In this document: piece by piece, positions 1-11,345 of the stretch
Numbering within the stretch: position 1 is the first letter of the stretch
Layout: the number at the start of each line of letters is the position of its first letter
Origin: Pseudomonadota bacterium
Lineage (GTDB): Bacteria > Pseudomonadota > Gammaproteobacteria > Xanthomonadales > Xanthomonadaceae
Assembly: GCA_023388355.1 (NCBI GenBank)
Contig: JAEWGI010000015.1
Coordinates: 1-42,265 of the forward strand
Direction of reading: 5' to 3'
DNA length: 42,265 bases
Position numbers and translations under genes: made by a program
The notes under the pieces: generated by a model
What the model was told of the DNA's origin: nothing
What the model saw: the letters and a program-made list of their open reading frames with translations, nothing else
The model's database searches: none

Positions 1-764
1 CGCGGCAGCCGCGCCAGTCGCGGCGCGTGCAGGCAGGCGTGGTCGACGGTGCGCACCGAGGCCAGCGCCTCGGCGTCGCCCTCGTCCAGCAGGCCGGCGG
101 ACTGGCGCTGCAGTTCCGCGGCGCGGGCCAGCGCGGCATCGGCCTGCGGCCAGCGCGCGCGCAGCAGCGGCATCACCCGTTGGCGCAGGTAGTTGCGGTC
201 GTGCGCGTCGCTGGCGTTGGACGGGTCCTCGATCCAGTCCAGGCCGCGGTCGCGGGCGTAGTCGAGCAGCGCCTGGCGCGGCTGCTCCAGCAGCGGCCGC
301 CACAGCCAGCCGCATCCGAACCGTCGCCAGGGCCGCATCGCGCCCAGCCCGTCGCTGCCGGAGGCGCGCAGCGCGCGCAGCAGGAAGGTTTCGGCCTGGT
401 CGTCCAGGTGGTGCGCGAGCACCAGCACCTCGCCGTCGCGCAGCGCGGACGCGAAGGCCGCGTGGCGCGCGGCCCGTGCCGCCGCTTCCAGCCCGTTGCC
501 GCTGTCGCGCGCGACCTCGACCCGGACCACGTCGAGCGCGACGTCCAGGTCGCGACAGCTGGCGGCGCAGTGCCGCGCCCACGCGTCGGCGTGGGGATGC
601 AGCCCGTGGTGGACGTGGATCGCGCGCAGCCCGCGCTGGCGAACGCCGGCGTCGGCGGCCAGCAGCTGCAGCAGCGCGCCGGAGTCCAGGCCGCCGCTGT
701 AGCCCAGCAACAGGGGCCGTTCGAGCGGCGGTGGCGACAGGACGATGTTGGCGTTGCCTGGCAT
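1..764 (-). CDS. tilS: tRNA(Ile)-lysidine synthase, 3' end outside window
   Basis: TilS uses ATP to attach lysine to C34 of the CAU-anticodon tRNA-Ile, so that it reads AUA as Ile. The visible 254 residues hold the N-type ATP pyrophosphatase domain: the PP-loop SGGLDS lies near residues 20-25 and is followed by IHVHHGLHP, LAHHLDDQAET and the WIEDPSN segment typical of the family. The ATG at 764-762 fits the usual short N-terminus before the PP-loop. The family is about 430 residues, so the C-terminal tRNA-binding domains lie beyond position 1. The gene lies 34 bp downstream of the methyltransferase gene and is probably co-transcribed with it. An accA-tilS neighbourhood is common in gammaproteobacteria; here the methyltransferase separates them. 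Confidence 0.94.
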   Translation of the reverse strand, partial: MPGNANIVLSPPPLERPLLLGYSGGLDSGALLQLLAADAGVRQRGLRAIHVHHGLHPHADAWARHCAASCRDLDVALDVVRVEVARDSGNGLEAAARAARHAAFASALRDGEVLVLAHHLDDQAETFLLRALRASGSDGLGAMRPWRRFGCGWLWRPLLEQPRQALLDYARDRGLDWIEDPSNASDAHDRNYLRQRVMPLLRARWPQADAALARAAELQRQSAGLLDEGDAEALASVRTVDHACLHAPRLARLP

Positions 765-798
765 GCTGCGTTCGGGACGGCCCGCCGCCTGCGCCTGC

Positions 799-1620
799 TC
801 AGGCGCCTTGCGGGGCCGCGGCGACGGCGGGTTTGCGGGCGATCAGCGCGATCGAATCGTGGCGGGTGTCGTGGTCGATGCGGGTGCCGTCGAGGTCCCA
901 GGCCTCGACCCCGGCGGCAAAGCCCGCGTCCGCCAGCTGCCGGCGCTGCTGCTCCAGGGTCACGTAGTACAGCATCGTGCCGTAGTCGTGGCAGACGTCG
1001 TTGATCACGGCGTAGTCCTCGGCGTGCACCTCGAGCGGGCGGAAGCGGCGGCGGTTGCGCAGGCGGGTCACGGTGTCGCGCGCAAACCGCGCCGCGCGTA
1101 CCAGCAGGCGCAGCGGATGCGGCGACCAGTGCAGCGTCGGGAAGCGGAAGCCGCGGCGGTACCCGGGGGAGTTGCGGTTGTGGGTGGAGAACACGAACGC
1201 GCCGCCGGGCTGCAGCACGCGATGGACCTCGCGCAGGATCCGCAGCCGGTCCTCGTGCGAGACCATGCCGATGCCGTTGCAGCTGAACACCGCCAGGAAC
1301 ACCGAGCCGTCCGCCACCAGCTCCATGGCGCGCGCGTCGGCGTGCTCGAAGCGCACGCCGGGGAAGCGGCCGCGGCAGGCGGCGACCATGTCCGCGCTGT
1401 AGTCGATGCCGGTGTAGTCGTCGCTGATCTGGCGCAGGGCCTCGACCGTGCGCCCGCCGCCCACGCCGATGTCGAGGATCGGCCTGCCCTGGGCCTCGCC
1501 GGCGATGCGGTCGAAACAGGCCTGCTCGGCGGGGCTGAGCCCCCACGGGCGCGCATAGTGCGCAACCACCGACGCGTCGGTCATCGTGCGCATGTTGATG
1601 CTGTCGACCGATACGACCAC
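799..1620 (-). CDS. class I SAM-dependent methyltransferase
   Basis: About 270 residues with a Rossmann methyltransferase fold. Motif I is ILDIGVGGGRTVEAL, followed by an acidic end of beta2 (YTGIDYS), a motif II-like stretch (EHADARAMELVADGSVFLAVFS) and a post-motif loop LREVHRVLQPGGAFVFSTHN. This is the UbiE/UbiG-like Methyltransf_11/25 pattern; the substrate cannot be read from sequence. The start is uncertain. GTG at 1620 lies just after a run of nine G on the coding strand that could act as a Shine-Dalgarno; ATG at 1593 and ATG at 1584 are in-frame alternatives. It sits between accA and tilS on the same strand. It has no obvious functional link to them and may be a lineage-specific insertion. 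Confidence 0.78.
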   Translation of the reverse strand: MVVSVDSINMRTMTDASVVAHYARPWGLSPAEQACFDRIAGEAQGRPILDIGVGGGRTVEALRQISDDYTGIDYSADMVAACRGRFPGVRFEHADARAMELVADGSVFLAVFSCNGIGMVSHEDRLRILREVHRVLQPGGAFVFSTHNRNSPGYRRGFRFPTLHWSPHPLRLLVRAARFARDTVTRLRNRRRFRPLEVHAEDYAVINDVCHDYGTMLYYVTLEQQRRQLADAGFAAGVEAWDLDGTRIDHDTRHDSIALIARKPAVAAAPQGA

Positions 1621-1623
1621 GAT

Positions 1624-1632
1624 CCCCCCCCC
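1624..1632 (-). repeat. G9 homopolymer at methyltransferase ribosome-binding site
   Basis: Nine consecutive G on the minus strand (C on the plus strand) end 3 nt upstream of the proposed GTG start of the methyltransferase gene. The tract would form the Shine-Dalgarno, so slippage would change SD length and spacing rather than the frame. Confidence 0.6.
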
Positions 1633-1673
1633 TGTTGCAGCGCCCCCGCGCGCCTGCCGTCGTTGCCGATCGG

Positions 1674-2633
<960 letters not shown>

Positions 2634-2730
2634 GCTCGGATGCTGCTGTGCAATCCGCGCAGTCTAGCCGACCGGGCCCGGTTCGACCGTACGAGGGCGT
2701 CCGGCGCGCCCGGGCGGGTCCGAAAACGGC

Positions 2731-5700
2731 TCAGTTCGCGGCCAGCCAGGGGCGCGACAGCGACAGCCGCACGTCCTGCACCCCCGGCAGCGAGCGCAGC
2801 GTCGAGGGCAGGTCGGCGGCGATGCGCACGCCGTGGCCCCCGTTCACGTCGAGCTTGCCGGCCGATCCCGAGGCCAGCAGCAGCTCGTAGCGCACCGGCG
2901 TGCTGCCCGGGCGGTGTTGCGCGAACAGCGAGTCCACCCGCTCCATCGCGCCCGGCACGCGCAGGTCCAGCCGCAGCGCCAGGCCGCGCGCGTGCTGCTG
3001 GCAGACCTGCTCGAAGTCCCAGCAGCGCCGCGCGCGCAGCGAGAAGCCGCCGCTGAACTCGTCCTCGCGCAGCCCGCCTTCGATCACCAGGATGCGGTCG
3101 CGGGTGAGCAGGGCGGCGTTGGCGAAGTATTCCTCGGCGAAGAACGCACACTCCAGGCGTCCGCGCCCGTCCTCGATCTGGACGAAGGCCTGCGAATCGC
3201 CGCGCTTGCGCACCGACACCACCTGGCCGGCGACGACCACGGTGGTCTCCGGGCGCCAGCTGCGCGATCCGGACTCCGGGCGCGCCGCCCACAGCTGGTC
3301 CAGCTGGCCCAGGTCGTGGCCGACCAGGCCGCGCAGCTCCTCGCGGCAGGGGTCGAGCGGATGGCCGCTCAGGTAGTGGCCGAGGGTGTCGCGCTCGCCG
3401 TCGAGCTTCTGCCTGAGCGGCCACTCGGGGCAGGTGGGCAGGTCGATGTGGATGTCGGGTGCGCCGGCGGGACCGGTGGATGCACCCGCTCCGAACATGT
3501 CGACGATGCCCGCATCGCGGTTCCTCGCGATCTGCTCGGTGGCCTTGAGCACCTCCGGCAGCTGCAGCATCAGCGAGGCGCGGTTGGGCGCCAGCGCATC
3601 CAGCGCGCCGGCGTGGATCAGCGCTTCGAGCGTGCGCCGGTTGAGCCTGCCGGTGTCGATGCGCCTGGCGAAGTCGAACAGGTCGCCGTAGCCGCCGCCC
3701 GCGCGCGCTTCCACCACCGACTCGCAGGCGCCGCGGCCGACGCCCTTCACCGCGCCCAGGCCGTAGCGGATGGTGCGTTCATCGATCGCCTCGAACATGT
3801 AGCCCGACGCGTTGACGTCCGGCGGCAGCACGGTCAGCCCGATCGCCCGCGCCTCGTCGAGGAAGCCGACCACCTTGTCGGTGCTGTCCATGTCGCTGGA
3901 CAGCACCGCGGCCATGAACTCGGCCGGATAGTGCACCTTCAGCCAGGCGGTCTGGTAGGCCACCAGCGAATAGGCGGCGGCGTGCGACTTGTTGAAGCCG
4001 TAGCCGGCGAACTTCTCCATCAGGTCGAAGACCGGGCCGGACACGCGCGGCTCGATGCCGTGGTGCTCGAGCGCGCCGGCCTCGAACTTGGCCCGCTCCC
4101 TGGCCATTTCCTCGACCTTCTTCTTGCCCATCGCGCGGCGCAGCAGGTCGGCGCCGCCCAGCGAATAGCCCGCCAGCACCTGCGCGGTCTGCATCACCTG
4201 TTCCTGGTACACGAACACGCCGTAGGTCGGCGCCAGCACCGGTTCCAGCAGCGGATGCGGGTATTCCACCTCGGCGCGTCCGTGCTTGCGCTCGATGAAG
4301 TCCGGGATCAGGTCCATCGGCCCCGGGCGGAACAGCGAGTTCAGCGCGATCAGGTCCTCGAAGCGGTCCGGCCGCGCGCGCTTGAGCAGCTCGCGCATGC
4401 CGCGCGATTCGAACTGGAACACCGCGACCGTGTCGCCGCGCGCGAACAGTTCGTAGGTGGATCTGTCGTCGAGGGGGAGGGCGGTGATGTCGAGGGGGGG
4501 GCGGGTCCCGGGTCCCGCATCCCGGCCGTTGATCGCCTTCACCGCCCAGTCGATGATCGTCAGCGTACGCAGGCCGAGGAAGTCGAACTTCACCAGGCCG
4601 ATGGATTCCACGTCGCCCATGTCGAACTGGGTCACCGGGTTCCTGCCGCGCCCCTCGCTGTCGTGTTCGGCGAACAGCGGGCAGAAGTCCGACAGCGGCG
4701 ACGGCGCGATCACCACGCCGCCGGCGTGCTTGCCCGCGTTGCGGGTCAGGTCCTCCAGCTGCAGCGCCAGATCGACCAGGTCGCGCACGTCGTCCTCGGC
4801 CTCGTAGCGCTGCACGAACTCGGCCACCGCGCGCGAGGGATCCTTGCGCGCCGCCTCGCTCCTGCCCAGCACGTCGTCCAGCGACAGCGGATCGGCCGGC
4901 TGCAGCGGGATCAGTTTCGCCAGTCCGTCGACCAGGCCGTACGGATAGCCGAGCACGCGCCCGGCATCGCGCAGCACCGCCTTCGCGGCCATCGTGCCGT
5001 AGGTGATGATCTGGCTGACGCGGTCGCGGCCGTACTTGCCGGCGACGTAGTCGATCACCTCGTCGCGGCGGTTCATGCAGAAGTCGATGTCGAAGTCCGG
5101 CATCGACACGCGTTCGGGGTTGAGGAAGCGCTCGAACAGCAGGTCGTAGGGCAGCGGGTCCAGGTCGGTGATGCCCAGCGCCCAGGCCACCAGCGAGCCC
5201 GCACCGGAGCCGCGGCCGGGGCCGACCGGGATGTCGTGCCGCTTGGCCCAGTTGATGAAGTCCGCGACGATCAGGAAGTAGCCGGGAAACCCCATCGAGA
5301 CGATGACGTCCAGCTCGCGTTCCAGCCGTGCCTCGTAGTCGGCGCGATCGTGGCCCGGCGCCAGCTGGTGGCGCGCCAGGCGGGCGGCGAGGCCGTCGCG
5401 CGCTTCCTTGCGGATCCAGCTGTCGAGGGTCTCGTCGGCCGGCACCGGATAGGCCGGCAGGTGGTACTTGCCCAGGCGCAGTTCGAGGTTGCAGCGCTGG
5501 GCCAGGGCGATGGTGTTGTCGATCGCGTCGGGCGCATCGGCGAACAGCTCCGCCATCGCCCCGCTGGACTTGAGGTACTGCTCGCGGGCGTAGTCCTTCG
5601 GCCGCCTGGGATCGTCCAGCACCCGGCCCGAGGCGATGCAGACCCGGGCCTCGTGGGCCTCGAAGCCATCGGCGTCGAGGAAGCGCGCGTCGTTGCTCGC

Positions 5701-6276
5701 CACCACCGGAATCGCGCGCGCGCCGGAGGCCTGCAGGGCGAAGGCATTGAACGCGTCCTCGCCATCCAGCCCGCAGCGGGTGAGTTCGAGGAAGCAGCGG
5801 TCGCCCCAGGTGCGCTGCAGATCGGCCACGGCGGCGCTGGCGAGGTCGTCGCGGCCGCCGGCCAGCAGCTGGCCGGCGCGGCCGTGGCGGCCGGCCAGGG
5901 CGAACAGGCCGGCGTTCTCCGCGGCCAGCCAGTCGGGCCTGAGCACCACCCCGTCATGGCGGTGGCCCTGCATCCAGGCCCGGGTGAGCAGGCGCGACAG
6001 CGACAGGTAGCCGGCGTGGTCGCGGCACAGCAGGGTCAGCAGGGCGGGTGGCTCGTCGCCTTCGGCCACCAGCACGTCGGCGCCGGCGATCGGCTTGAGT
6101 CCCGCGGCCTCGGCGGCGCGGTAGAACTTCACCAGCGCGAACAGGTTGTTGCGGTCGGTGACCGACACCGAAGGCTGGCCCAGCTCGGCGCAGCGGCGCA
6201 CGAGATCCGGAATCCGGATCGTCGAATCGGCCAGCGAATACTCGCTGTGGACGTGGAGGTGGACGAAACGGGACAT
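2731..6276 (-). CDS. dnaE: DNA polymerase III subunit alpha
   Basis: This is the replicative polymerase catalytic subunit, 1181 residues against 1160 in E. coli. The N-terminal PHP domain opens [15 protein letters not shown] and has SVTDRNN, so its metal site looks partly degenerate, as in other proofreading-by-DnaQ systems. The palm catalytic aspartates are D396 and D398 in PDFDIDF (residues 393-399) and D565 in KFDFLGLRT. The finger and thumb sequences [18 protein letters not shown] and [22 protein letters not shown] follow, then the HhH, OB-fold ([17 protein letters not shown]) and C-terminal tau-binding regions. The ATG at 6276 gives the usual [14 protein letters not shown] start; upstream in-frame codons are not family-like. 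A short GC-rich stretch near 4494-4527 encodes a slightly lengthened loop (GPGTRPP). rnhB, its usual upstream neighbour, is separated from it by the sugar cassette. Confidence 0.97.
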   Translation of the reverse strand: MSRFVHLHVHSEYSLADSTIRIPDLVRRCAELGQPSVSVTDRNNLFALVKFYRAAEAAGLKPIAGADVLVAEGDEPPALLTLLCRDHAGYLSLSRLLTRAWMQGHRHDGVVLRPDWLAAENAGLFALAGRHGRAGQLLAGGRDDLASAAVADLQRTWGDRCFLELTRCGLDGEDAFNAFALQASGARAIPVVASNDARFLDADGFEAHEARVCIASGRVLDDPRRPKDYAREQYLKSSGAMAELFADAPDAIDNTIALAQRCNLELRLGKYHLPAYPVPADETLDSWIRKEARDGLAARLARHQLAPGHDRADYEARLERELDVIVSMGFPGYFLIVADFINWAKRHDIPVGPGRGSGAGSLVAWALGITDLDPLPYDLLFERFLNPERVSMPDFDIDFCMNRRDEVIDYVAGKYGRDRVSQIITYGTMAAKAVLRDAGRVLGYPYGLVDGLAKLIPLQPADPLSLDDVLGRSEAARKDPSRAVAEFVQRYEAEDDVRDLVDLALQLEDLTRNAGKHAGGVVIAPSPLSDFCPLFAEHDSEGRGRNPVTQFDMGDVESIGLVKFDFLGLRTLTIIDWAVKAINGRDAGPGTRPPLDITALPLDDRSTYELFARGDTVAVFQFESRGMRELLKRARPDRFEDLIALNSLFRPGPMDLIPDFIERKHGRAEVEYPHPLLEPVLAPTYGVFVYQEQVMQTAQVLAGYSLGGADLLRRAMGKKKVEEMARERAKFEAGALEHHGIEPRVSGPVFDLMEKFAGYGFNKSHAAAYSLVAYQTAWLKVHYPAEFMAAVLSSDMDSTDKVVGFLDEARAIGLTVLPPDVNASGYMFEAIDERTIRYGLGAVKGVGRGACESVVEARAGGGYGDLFDFARRIDTGRLNRRTLEALIHAGALDALAPNRASLMLQLPEVLKATEQIARNRDAGIVDMFGAGASTGPAGAPDIHIDLPTCPEWPLRQKLDGERDTLGHYLSGHPLDPCREELRGLVGHDLGQLDQLWAARPESGSRSWRPETTVVVAGQVVSVRKRGDSQAFVQIEDGRGRLECAFFAEEYFANAALLTRDRILVIEGGLREDEFSGGFSLRARRCWDFEQVCQQHARGLALRLDLRVPGAMERVDSLFAQHRPGSTPVRYELLLASGSAGKLDVNGGHGVRIAADLPSTLRSLPGVQDVRLSLSRPWLAAN

Positions 6277-6418
6277 CTTGGCCACGGCAGGCAGGCCCGG
6301 AGCAGGGTAGGTGCCGGGACGTGCCCGGACAAGGCTTGACAGCCCGCCGGCCGGGCGCGGACGGGGAGGACGCCTGCGCGGCACGGGATTTGCCTTCGCG
6401 CGCGCTTGCCTGCACTCT

Positions 6419-6432
6419 TGGTAGCGCTACCA
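6419..6432. promoter_or_regulatory. LacI-family operator palindrome
   Basis: TGGTAGCGCTACCA is a perfect 14-bp palindrome with the central CG typical of LacI-family operators. It closely resembles the xyl-box and related sugar-regulator sites of Xanthomonas, which have a TGGTAGCGCT core. It lies 57 bp before the ATG of the transporter gene and 142 bp from dnaE, so it most likely controls the plus-strand sugar operon. No LacI-type gene is in the window, so the regulator must be encoded elsewhere. Confidence 0.75.
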
Positions 6433-6489
6433 CGCCAACGTGGCGCCAATGCCCGCACAGACGGGCCCGGCAGGCACCCGGGGAGGATC

Positions 6490-7860
6490 ATGCAGGACGA
6501 ACGCGGCAAGACACGGCCTGGCGCATTGACGCTGCGCGAAAAGGCGGGCTACGGCTTGGGCGACTTCGGTTTCAACCTGTACTGGGCCAACATTTCGGCC
6601 TTCCTGCTGATCTTCTACACCGACGTGATGGGCCTGGCCGCGGCGGCGGTGGGCACCATGATGCTGGTGACCAAGCTGGTCGACGCGATCACCGACCCGC
6701 TGATGGGCGCGCTGGCCGACCGCACCCGCACGCGCTGGGGCCGCTTCCGTCCCTACCTGCTGTTCGGCGCGCTGCCGATGGCCGCGACCGGGGTGCTGAC
6801 CTGGACCGTGCCCGACCTCGATCCCGACGGCCGCCTGCTCTGGGCCTATGCCACCTTCAGCCTGATGATGCTGACCTATACGGCGCTGTCGATGCCGTAT
6901 TCGGCGCTGTCGGGGGTGATGACCGCCGATACCCAGCAGCGCACCACCCTGATCAGCTTCCGTTTCATCGCCGCGTTCGCCGGCACCACCCTGGTCAACT
7001 GGCTCACCCTGGACCTGGTGCAGTGGCTGGGCCGCGGCGACGAGGCGCTGGGCTGGCAGCTCACCCTGGGCCTGTACGGCGTGATCGCCGCGGCCACCTT
7101 CGCCACCGTGTTCCTGACCACGCGCGAGCGCATCGAGCCGCCGCCGCAGCAGCGCAGCGCGATCCGCCAGGACATTTCCGACCTGCTGCACAACAAGCCC
7201 TGGCTGGTGCTGTTCGTGCTGGCGCTGGTGATCATGGTGACGATCGTGATGCGCAGCGGCTCGCTGGTGTACTTCCTCAAGTACACCGTCGGCCGGCCGG
7301 ACCTGACCGGGCTGTTCCTGGGCATGTATTCGGTGGCGCTGGCCATAGGCGCCGCGTGCACCCCGCTGCTCACGCGCCTGATGGACAAGCGCTCGCTGCT
7401 GATGTGCCTGATGGCCGGCGTGGGCGTGCTGAGCTGCGCGATGTACTTCGTTCCGGCCGATTCGATCTGGGGCCTGTTCGCGATCAATACCGCGATCGGC
7501 CTGCTGCTGGGGCCGAAGTCGCCGCTGGCGTTCTCGATGTACGCCGACTGCGCCGACTACACCGAGTGGAAGACCGGCCGCCGCGCCACCGCGATGACCT
7601 TCGCCGCGGCCACCTTCTCGCAGAAGCTGGGCGGTGCGCTGGCGTCGGCCGTGATCGCGTGGGTGCTGGCGTGGCTGGGCTACGTGGCCAACGAGGCGCA
7701 GACGGACGCCTCGCAGCAGGGGATCGCGATGCTGCTGACGGTATTCCCCGGCGTGGTGGCGCTGCTGGCCGCATGGCTGGTCAGCGCCTATCCGCTGAAC
7801 GACGTCGCCCTGGCCCAGGTGCAGGACGAACTGCAGGCGCGCCGGAACGCGACCGCATGA
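6490..7860 (+). CDS. GPH-family sugar:cation symporter (probable cellobionate transporter)
   Basis: Predicted 456-residue inner-membrane protein with about 12 hydrophobic helices. It belongs to the glycoside-pentoside-hexuronide (MelB-like) branch of the MFS. The early segment [18 protein letters not shown], then [29 protein letters not shown] with its cation-site Asp residues and the RWGRFRP loop, are family signatures; a matching C-half motif is [13 protein letters not shown]. The ATG at 6490 follows a good GGGAGG Shine-Dalgarno at 6481-6486. Its stop overlaps the next start (ATGA), indicating translational coupling to the phosphorylase. The substrate is inferred from the neighbours: an aldobionic acid such as cellobionate, or perhaps a cello-oligosaccharide. 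Confidence 0.88.
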   Translation: MQDERGKTRPGALTLREKAGYGLGDFGFNLYWANISAFLLIFYTDVMGLAAAAVGTMMLVTKLVDAITDPLMGALADRTRTRWGRFRPYLLFGALPMAATGVLTWTVPDLDPDGRLLWAYATFSLMMLTYTALSMPYSALSGVMTADTQQRTTLISFRFIAAFAGTTLVNWLTLDLVQWLGRGDEALGWQLTLGLYGVIAAATFATVFLTTRERIEPPPQQRSAIRQDISDLLHNKPWLVLFVLALVIMVTIVMRSGSLVYFLKYTVGRPDLTGLFLGMYSVALAIGAACTPLLTRLMDKRSLLMCLMAGVGVLSCAMYFVPADSIWGLFAINTAIGLLLGPKSPLAFSMYADCADYTEWKTGRRATAMTFAAATFSQKLGGALASAVIAWVLAWLGYVANEAQTDASQQGIAMLLTVFPGVVALLAAWLVSAYPLNDVALAQVQDELQARRNATA

Positions 7861-10244
7861 GTGCGGCGCCCTGCAGTTTCGAGGACGGCGGCCGCCGCTG
7901 CGTCCTCCACAGCCCGCTGGCGATGCCCAATGCGTCCACCTTCCTGTGGAACCGGCGCATGCTGCTGCAGCTGGGCTGCCGCGGCTATGCCACCGCGCAG
8001 TTCATGCAGCCGGAGCCCGCGAAGTATGCGCACGGGCCGATGCTGGAGGCGAAGACCTTCATGCAGCCCGAGCAGCCGACCTATGCGCACCATCCGGGCC
8101 GCTTCTGCTACCTGAAGGACGAGGACGGCGGGCTGCTGTTCTCCGCGCCGCATGCGCCGGTGAACCGGAATCCGGACGCGTTCGCGTTCTCGGTCGGGGC
8201 TGGCGACGTGGCCTGGACGGTGCGCTGCGACGGGATCGAGCTGGAGATGTCGGTGACGCTGCCGGCCGAGGACGTGGCCGAGCTGTGGACGATCACGGTG
8301 CGCAATCTGTCGGGACGCGCGCGGCGGCTGTCGCTGTATCCCTACTTCCCGGTCGGCTACATGTCGTGGATGAACCAGTGCGGCGGCTACCGGCCCGACC
8401 TGGGCGGGATCGTGTGCGGCAGCGTCACGCCCTACCAGAAGGTCGACGACTGGTTCCGCCAGCGCGATTTCCTCGACCGCACCGTGCTGCTGCACGATCG
8501 CGCGCCCGCGGCCTGGGAGGCCAACCAGGCCGGTTTCGAAGGCGAGGGTGGGCTGTCCGCGCCGGACGCGATCACCGGCCGCGAGCGCCTGGCCGGCGGC
8601 GACGCGCTGTACGAAACGCCGACCGCGGTGCTGCAGTACCCGCTGGAGCTGGCGCCCGGCGCGCAGGACAGTTTCCACTTCGTGTTCGCGCCGGCGCATG
8701 ACGACGCCGGCGTCGCCGCGCTGCGCGCGCGCTACCTCGGCCCCGGCGGCTTCGACGAGGCCGCCGCCGCGCACGCCGCGCGCCTGGCCGAGGGACAGGG
8801 CTGCATCGAGGTCGAAACGCCCGACCCCTGGTTCGACGCCTTCGTCAACCACTGGCTGCCGCGCCAGGTCTTCTACCACGGCGACTCCAACCGCCTGACC
8901 ACCGATCCGCAGACCCGCAACTACCTGCAGGACCACATGGGCATGGCCTTCATCCGCCCGCAGGCGGCGCGCGCGGCCCTGCTGCACGCGCTGTCGCAGC
9001 AGGAGTCCGGCGGGGCGATGCCGGACGGCATCCTGCTGGTGGAAGGCGCGCAGCTCAAGTACATCAACCAGGTGCCGCATACCGACCACTGCGTATGGCT
9101 GCCGGTGTTCCTGCAGGCCTATCTCGACGAAACCGGCGATGCGCCGGTGCTCGACGTCGAAGTCCTCGACCGCGAAGGCACGCGGCTGACGGTGGCCGAG
9201 CGCATCGACCTGTCCATGCGCTGGCTGCTGGACCAGCGCGACGGGCGCGGCCTGAGCTACATCGCCCAGGGCGACTGGTGCGACCCGATGAACATGGTCG
9301 GCTGGAAGGGGCGCGGAGTCTCGGGCTGGCTCTCGCTGGCTTCGGCGCACGCGCTGCGGCTGTGGGCGGGGATCTGCGAACGCGCCGGCCGCGATGCGCA
9401 GGCGGGCGAATTCGCCGCGGGCGCGGCGGCGTTCAACGCCGCGGTCAACGAGCGGCTCTGGGACGGCGACTGGTATGGCCGCGGGATCACCGATGACGGC
9501 GTGGCGTTCGGCGTGCGCGCCGACGGCGAGGGCCGCATCTACCTCAATCCGCAGAGCTGGGCGATGCTCAGCGGCGCGGCCGACGCCGACCGTCGCCGGC
9601 GCCTGATCGCGGCGGTGGAGGATGAGCTGGTCTCTCCCTGGGGCGTGGCCATGCTCGGCCCGCCGTACACCGGCATGCGCGAGGACGTGGGCCGGCTGAC
9701 CCAGAAATTCCCGGGTTCGGCCGAGAACGGCGCGGTCTACAACCACGCCGCCGCGTTCTGGATGCACGCGCTGTACGAGGTGGGCGAATCCGACCGCGCC
9801 TGGCGCACGCTGCGGGCGATGCTGTCCGGTCCCGATGGCGACGACTGCGTCCAGCGCGGACAGCTGCCGGTGTTCGTGCCCAACTACTACCGTGGCGCCT
9901 GGCGCCTGCACCCGCGCACCGCCGGCCGCTCCAGCCAGCTGTTCAACACCGGCACCGCGGCCTGGATGTACCGCTGCACGGTGGAATCGCTGTTCGGCCT
10001 CCGAGGCGACGGCGACGGGCTGCGGGTCGCGCCGCAGCTGCCCTCGCACTGGCCGCGCGCACGCGCCCGGCGCCGCTTCCGCGGCGCGGTCTTCGATGTC
10101 GTGATCGAGCGCGAGCAGGGCCTGCAGCGGATGCAGGTCGAACTCGACGGCCAGGCGCTCGACGACGGGCGCATCGCGCAGGTGGAGCCGGGCCGGCAGT
10201 ACCGGGTGCGGGTGCGGCTGCCGATCGACGGAACGGCGACGTGA
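7857..10244 (+). CDS. GH94 cellobionic acid phosphorylase
   Basis: Proposed reaction: 4-O-beta-D-glucosyl-D-gluconate + Pi = alpha-glucose-1-phosphate + gluconate, in the cytoplasm. The 795-residue protein shows GH94 order: N-terminal beta-sandwich ([33 protein letters not shown]), then an (alpha/alpha)6 barrel with the acid motif GDWCD at 472-476, where D476 is the likely general acid, and HTDHCVWLP. Recalled numbering of the Saccharophagus degradans enzyme (catalytic D472; gluconate-contacting Q190, R609, K613) maps with a constant offset of four onto Q194, D476, R613 and K617. This favours cellobionate over cellobiose as substrate. The gluconokinase gene directly downstream supports gluconate as a product. 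The start overlaps the transporter stop (ATGA) and the stop overlaps the kinase start (GTGA). Plain cellobiose or another beta-glucoside phosphorylase is the alternative. Confidence 0.9.
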   Translation: MSAAPCSFEDGGRRCVLHSPLAMPNASTFLWNRRMLLQLGCRGYATAQFMQPEPAKYAHGPMLEAKTFMQPEQPTYAHHPGRFCYLKDEDGGLLFSAPHAPVNRNPDAFAFSVGAGDVAWTVRCDGIELEMSVTLPAEDVAELWTITVRNLSGRARRLSLYPYFPVGYMSWMNQCGGYRPDLGGIVCGSVTPYQKVDDWFRQRDFLDRTVLLHDRAPAAWEANQAGFEGEGGLSAPDAITGRERLAGGDALYETPTAVLQYPLELAPGAQDSFHFVFAPAHDDAGVAALRARYLGPGGFDEAAAAHAARLAEGQGCIEVETPDPWFDAFVNHWLPRQVFYHGDSNRLTTDPQTRNYLQDHMGMAFIRPQAARAALLHALSQQESGGAMPDGILLVEGAQLKYINQVPHTDHCVWLPVFLQAYLDETGDAPVLDVEVLDREGTRLTVAERIDLSMRWLLDQRDGRGLSYIAQGDWCDPMNMVGWKGRGVSGWLSLASAHALRLWAGICERAGRDAQAGEFAAGAAAFNAAVNERLWDGDWYGRGITDDGVAFGVRADGEGRIYLNPQSWAMLSGAADADRRRRLIAAVEDELVSPWGVAMLGPPYTGMREDVGRLTQKFPGSAENGAVYNHAAAFWMHALYEVGESDRAWRTLRAMLSGPDGDDCVQRGQLPVFVPNYYRGAWRLHPRTAGRSSQLFNTGTAAWMYRCTVESLFGLRGDGDGLRVAPQLPSHWPRARARRRFRGAVFDVVIEREQGLQRMQVELDGQALDDGRIAQVEPGRQYRVRVRLPIDGTAT

Positions 10245-10744
10245 GCCAGGTGCGGGTTGCGGTGGTGATGGGCGTGTCGGGCAGCGGCAAGACCACCCTG
10301 GCGCTGGCCCTGGCCGAGGCGTGGAGCGCCAGCTTCCTCGACGCCGATGACTTCCACAGCGAGCAGGCGCGCGCGCACATGGCCAGCGGCCAGCCGCTGA
10401 CCGACGATATGCGCCGGCCCTGGGTCGAGCGCATCGTCGCCGACCTGCGGCGGCGGGTGGAGGCCGGTGAGCGGGTGGCGCTGGCCTTCTCCGGGCTGCG
10501 CCGCCAGCACCGCGACATGCTGCGCGCGGCCGGCCTGCCGCTGCGGTTCCTGTTCCTGCGCGGCGAGCGCGAGCTGATCGCCGGGCGCATGCGCGCGCGC
10601 AGCGGCCACTACATGCCGGTTTCGCTGCTCGACAGCCAGTTCGCCACGCTGGAGTCGCCGCAGGGCGAAGCCGACGTGCGTGCGATCGATATCGACGCGA
10701 CGCCGGCGCAGCTGCTGGAACAGGCGCTCGACGCGCTGGATTGA
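10241..10744 (+). CDS. gntK: gluconokinase
   Basis: ATP-dependent phosphorylation of gluconate to 6-phosphogluconate, which enters the Entner-Doudoroff or pentose phosphate pathway. The 167-residue P-loop kinase has GVSGSGKTT at residues 11-19, the DADDFHS substrate-binding motif, a lid-region [22 protein letters not shown] and [10 protein letters not shown], all matching GntK/IdnK. The GTG start at 10241 overlaps the phosphorylase stop codon (GTGA), so it is the third gene of a translationally coupled operon. It converges on rnhB with a 28-bp gap; no clear terminator is visible in that gap. Confidence 0.95.
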   Translation: MSQVRVAVVMGVSGSGKTTLALALAEAWSASFLDADDFHSEQARAHMASGQPLTDDMRRPWVERIVADLRRRVEAGERVALAFSGLRRQHRDMLRAAGLPLRFLFLRGERELIAGRMRARSGHYMPVSLLDSQFATLESPQGEADVRAIDIDATPAQLLEQALDALD

Positions 10745-10772
10745 ACCCGGCCGCGCCGGCGCCGGACTTCGC

Positions 10773-11345
10773 TCAGAACAGGCCCAGCTGGGAGACGGGC
10801 GAGAAGCTGCGCCGGTGCTGCGGGCAGGGCCCGTGTTCGCGCAGCGCGGCGAGGTGCGCCTGCGAGGCATAGCCCTTGTGCAGGTGGAAGCCGTACTGCG
10901 GATAGCGCGCGTGCAGCTCCACCATCGCGCGATCGCGCGCCACCTTGGCCAGGATCGAGGCGGCCATGATCGCGGGCTCCAGGCCGTCGCCGCCGACCAC
11001 TGCCTCGCCGTGGCAGGGCAGGTCGACCGGCAGGCGGTTGCCGTCGATGCGGGCGTGGGTGGCGGCCGGGTCCAGCGCGCACAGCGCGCGCCGCATCCCG
11101 GTCAGGCGCGCCTGCAGGATGTTGAGCGCGTCGATCTCGTCGACGTAGACGAACTCGATCCGCCAGGCGAGGGCGCGCGCCACGATCTGCGGATACAGCG
11201 CCTCGCGCCGGCGGGGGCTGAGCTTCTTCGAATCGTCCAGGCCCTCGACCGGGCGGCGTGGATGCAGGATCACGGCAGCCACCACCACCGGCCCGGCCAG
11301 CGGTCCGCAGCCGGCCTCGTCGACCCCGGCCACGCGCCGCCTCAT
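10773..11345 (-). CDS. rnhB: ribonuclease HII
   Basis: Removes ribonucleotides from DNA by cutting the RNA strand of hybrids. The 190-residue protein carries the type 2 RNase H signature: [19 protein letters not shown] with the first acidic pair near residues 8-9, [12 protein letters not shown], the central DGNRLP and the conserved [13 protein letters not shown] helix, and ends [14 protein letters not shown]. The ATG at 11345 overlaps the lpxB stop (ATGA), so it is coupled to lpxB. In many relatives dnaE follows rnhB directly; here the three-gene plus-strand cassette intervenes. Confidence 0.96.
   Translation of the reverse strand: MRRRVAGVDEAGCGPLAGPVVVAAVILHPRRPVEGLDDSKKLSPRRREALYPQIVARALAWRIEFVYVDEIDALNILQARLTGMRRALCALDPAATHARIDGNRLPVDLPCHGEAVVGGDGLEPAIMAASILAKVARDRAMVELHARYPQYGFHLHKGYASQAHLAALREHGPCPQHRRSFSPVSQLGLF

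Noticed and set aside
4494..4501. Eight-base homopolymer in dnaE as a phase-variation site
   Set aside because: Slippage would frameshift an essential polymerase; more likely chance in a GC-rich loop.
2833..6339. Very long plus-strand open frame opposite dnaE
   Set aside because: Antisense shadow of a GC-rich gene; low-complexity Gln/Arg/Ala composition with no family motifs, while the minus strand encodes clear DnaE.
6277..6384. Longer dnaE start at 6384
   Set aside because: Adds 36 Arg/Pro-rich residues unlike any PolIII alpha; the start at 6276 gives the usual N-terminus.
10745..10772. Terminator between gntK and rnhB
   Set aside because: Only 28 GC-rich bases, with no stem plus T-run on either strand.
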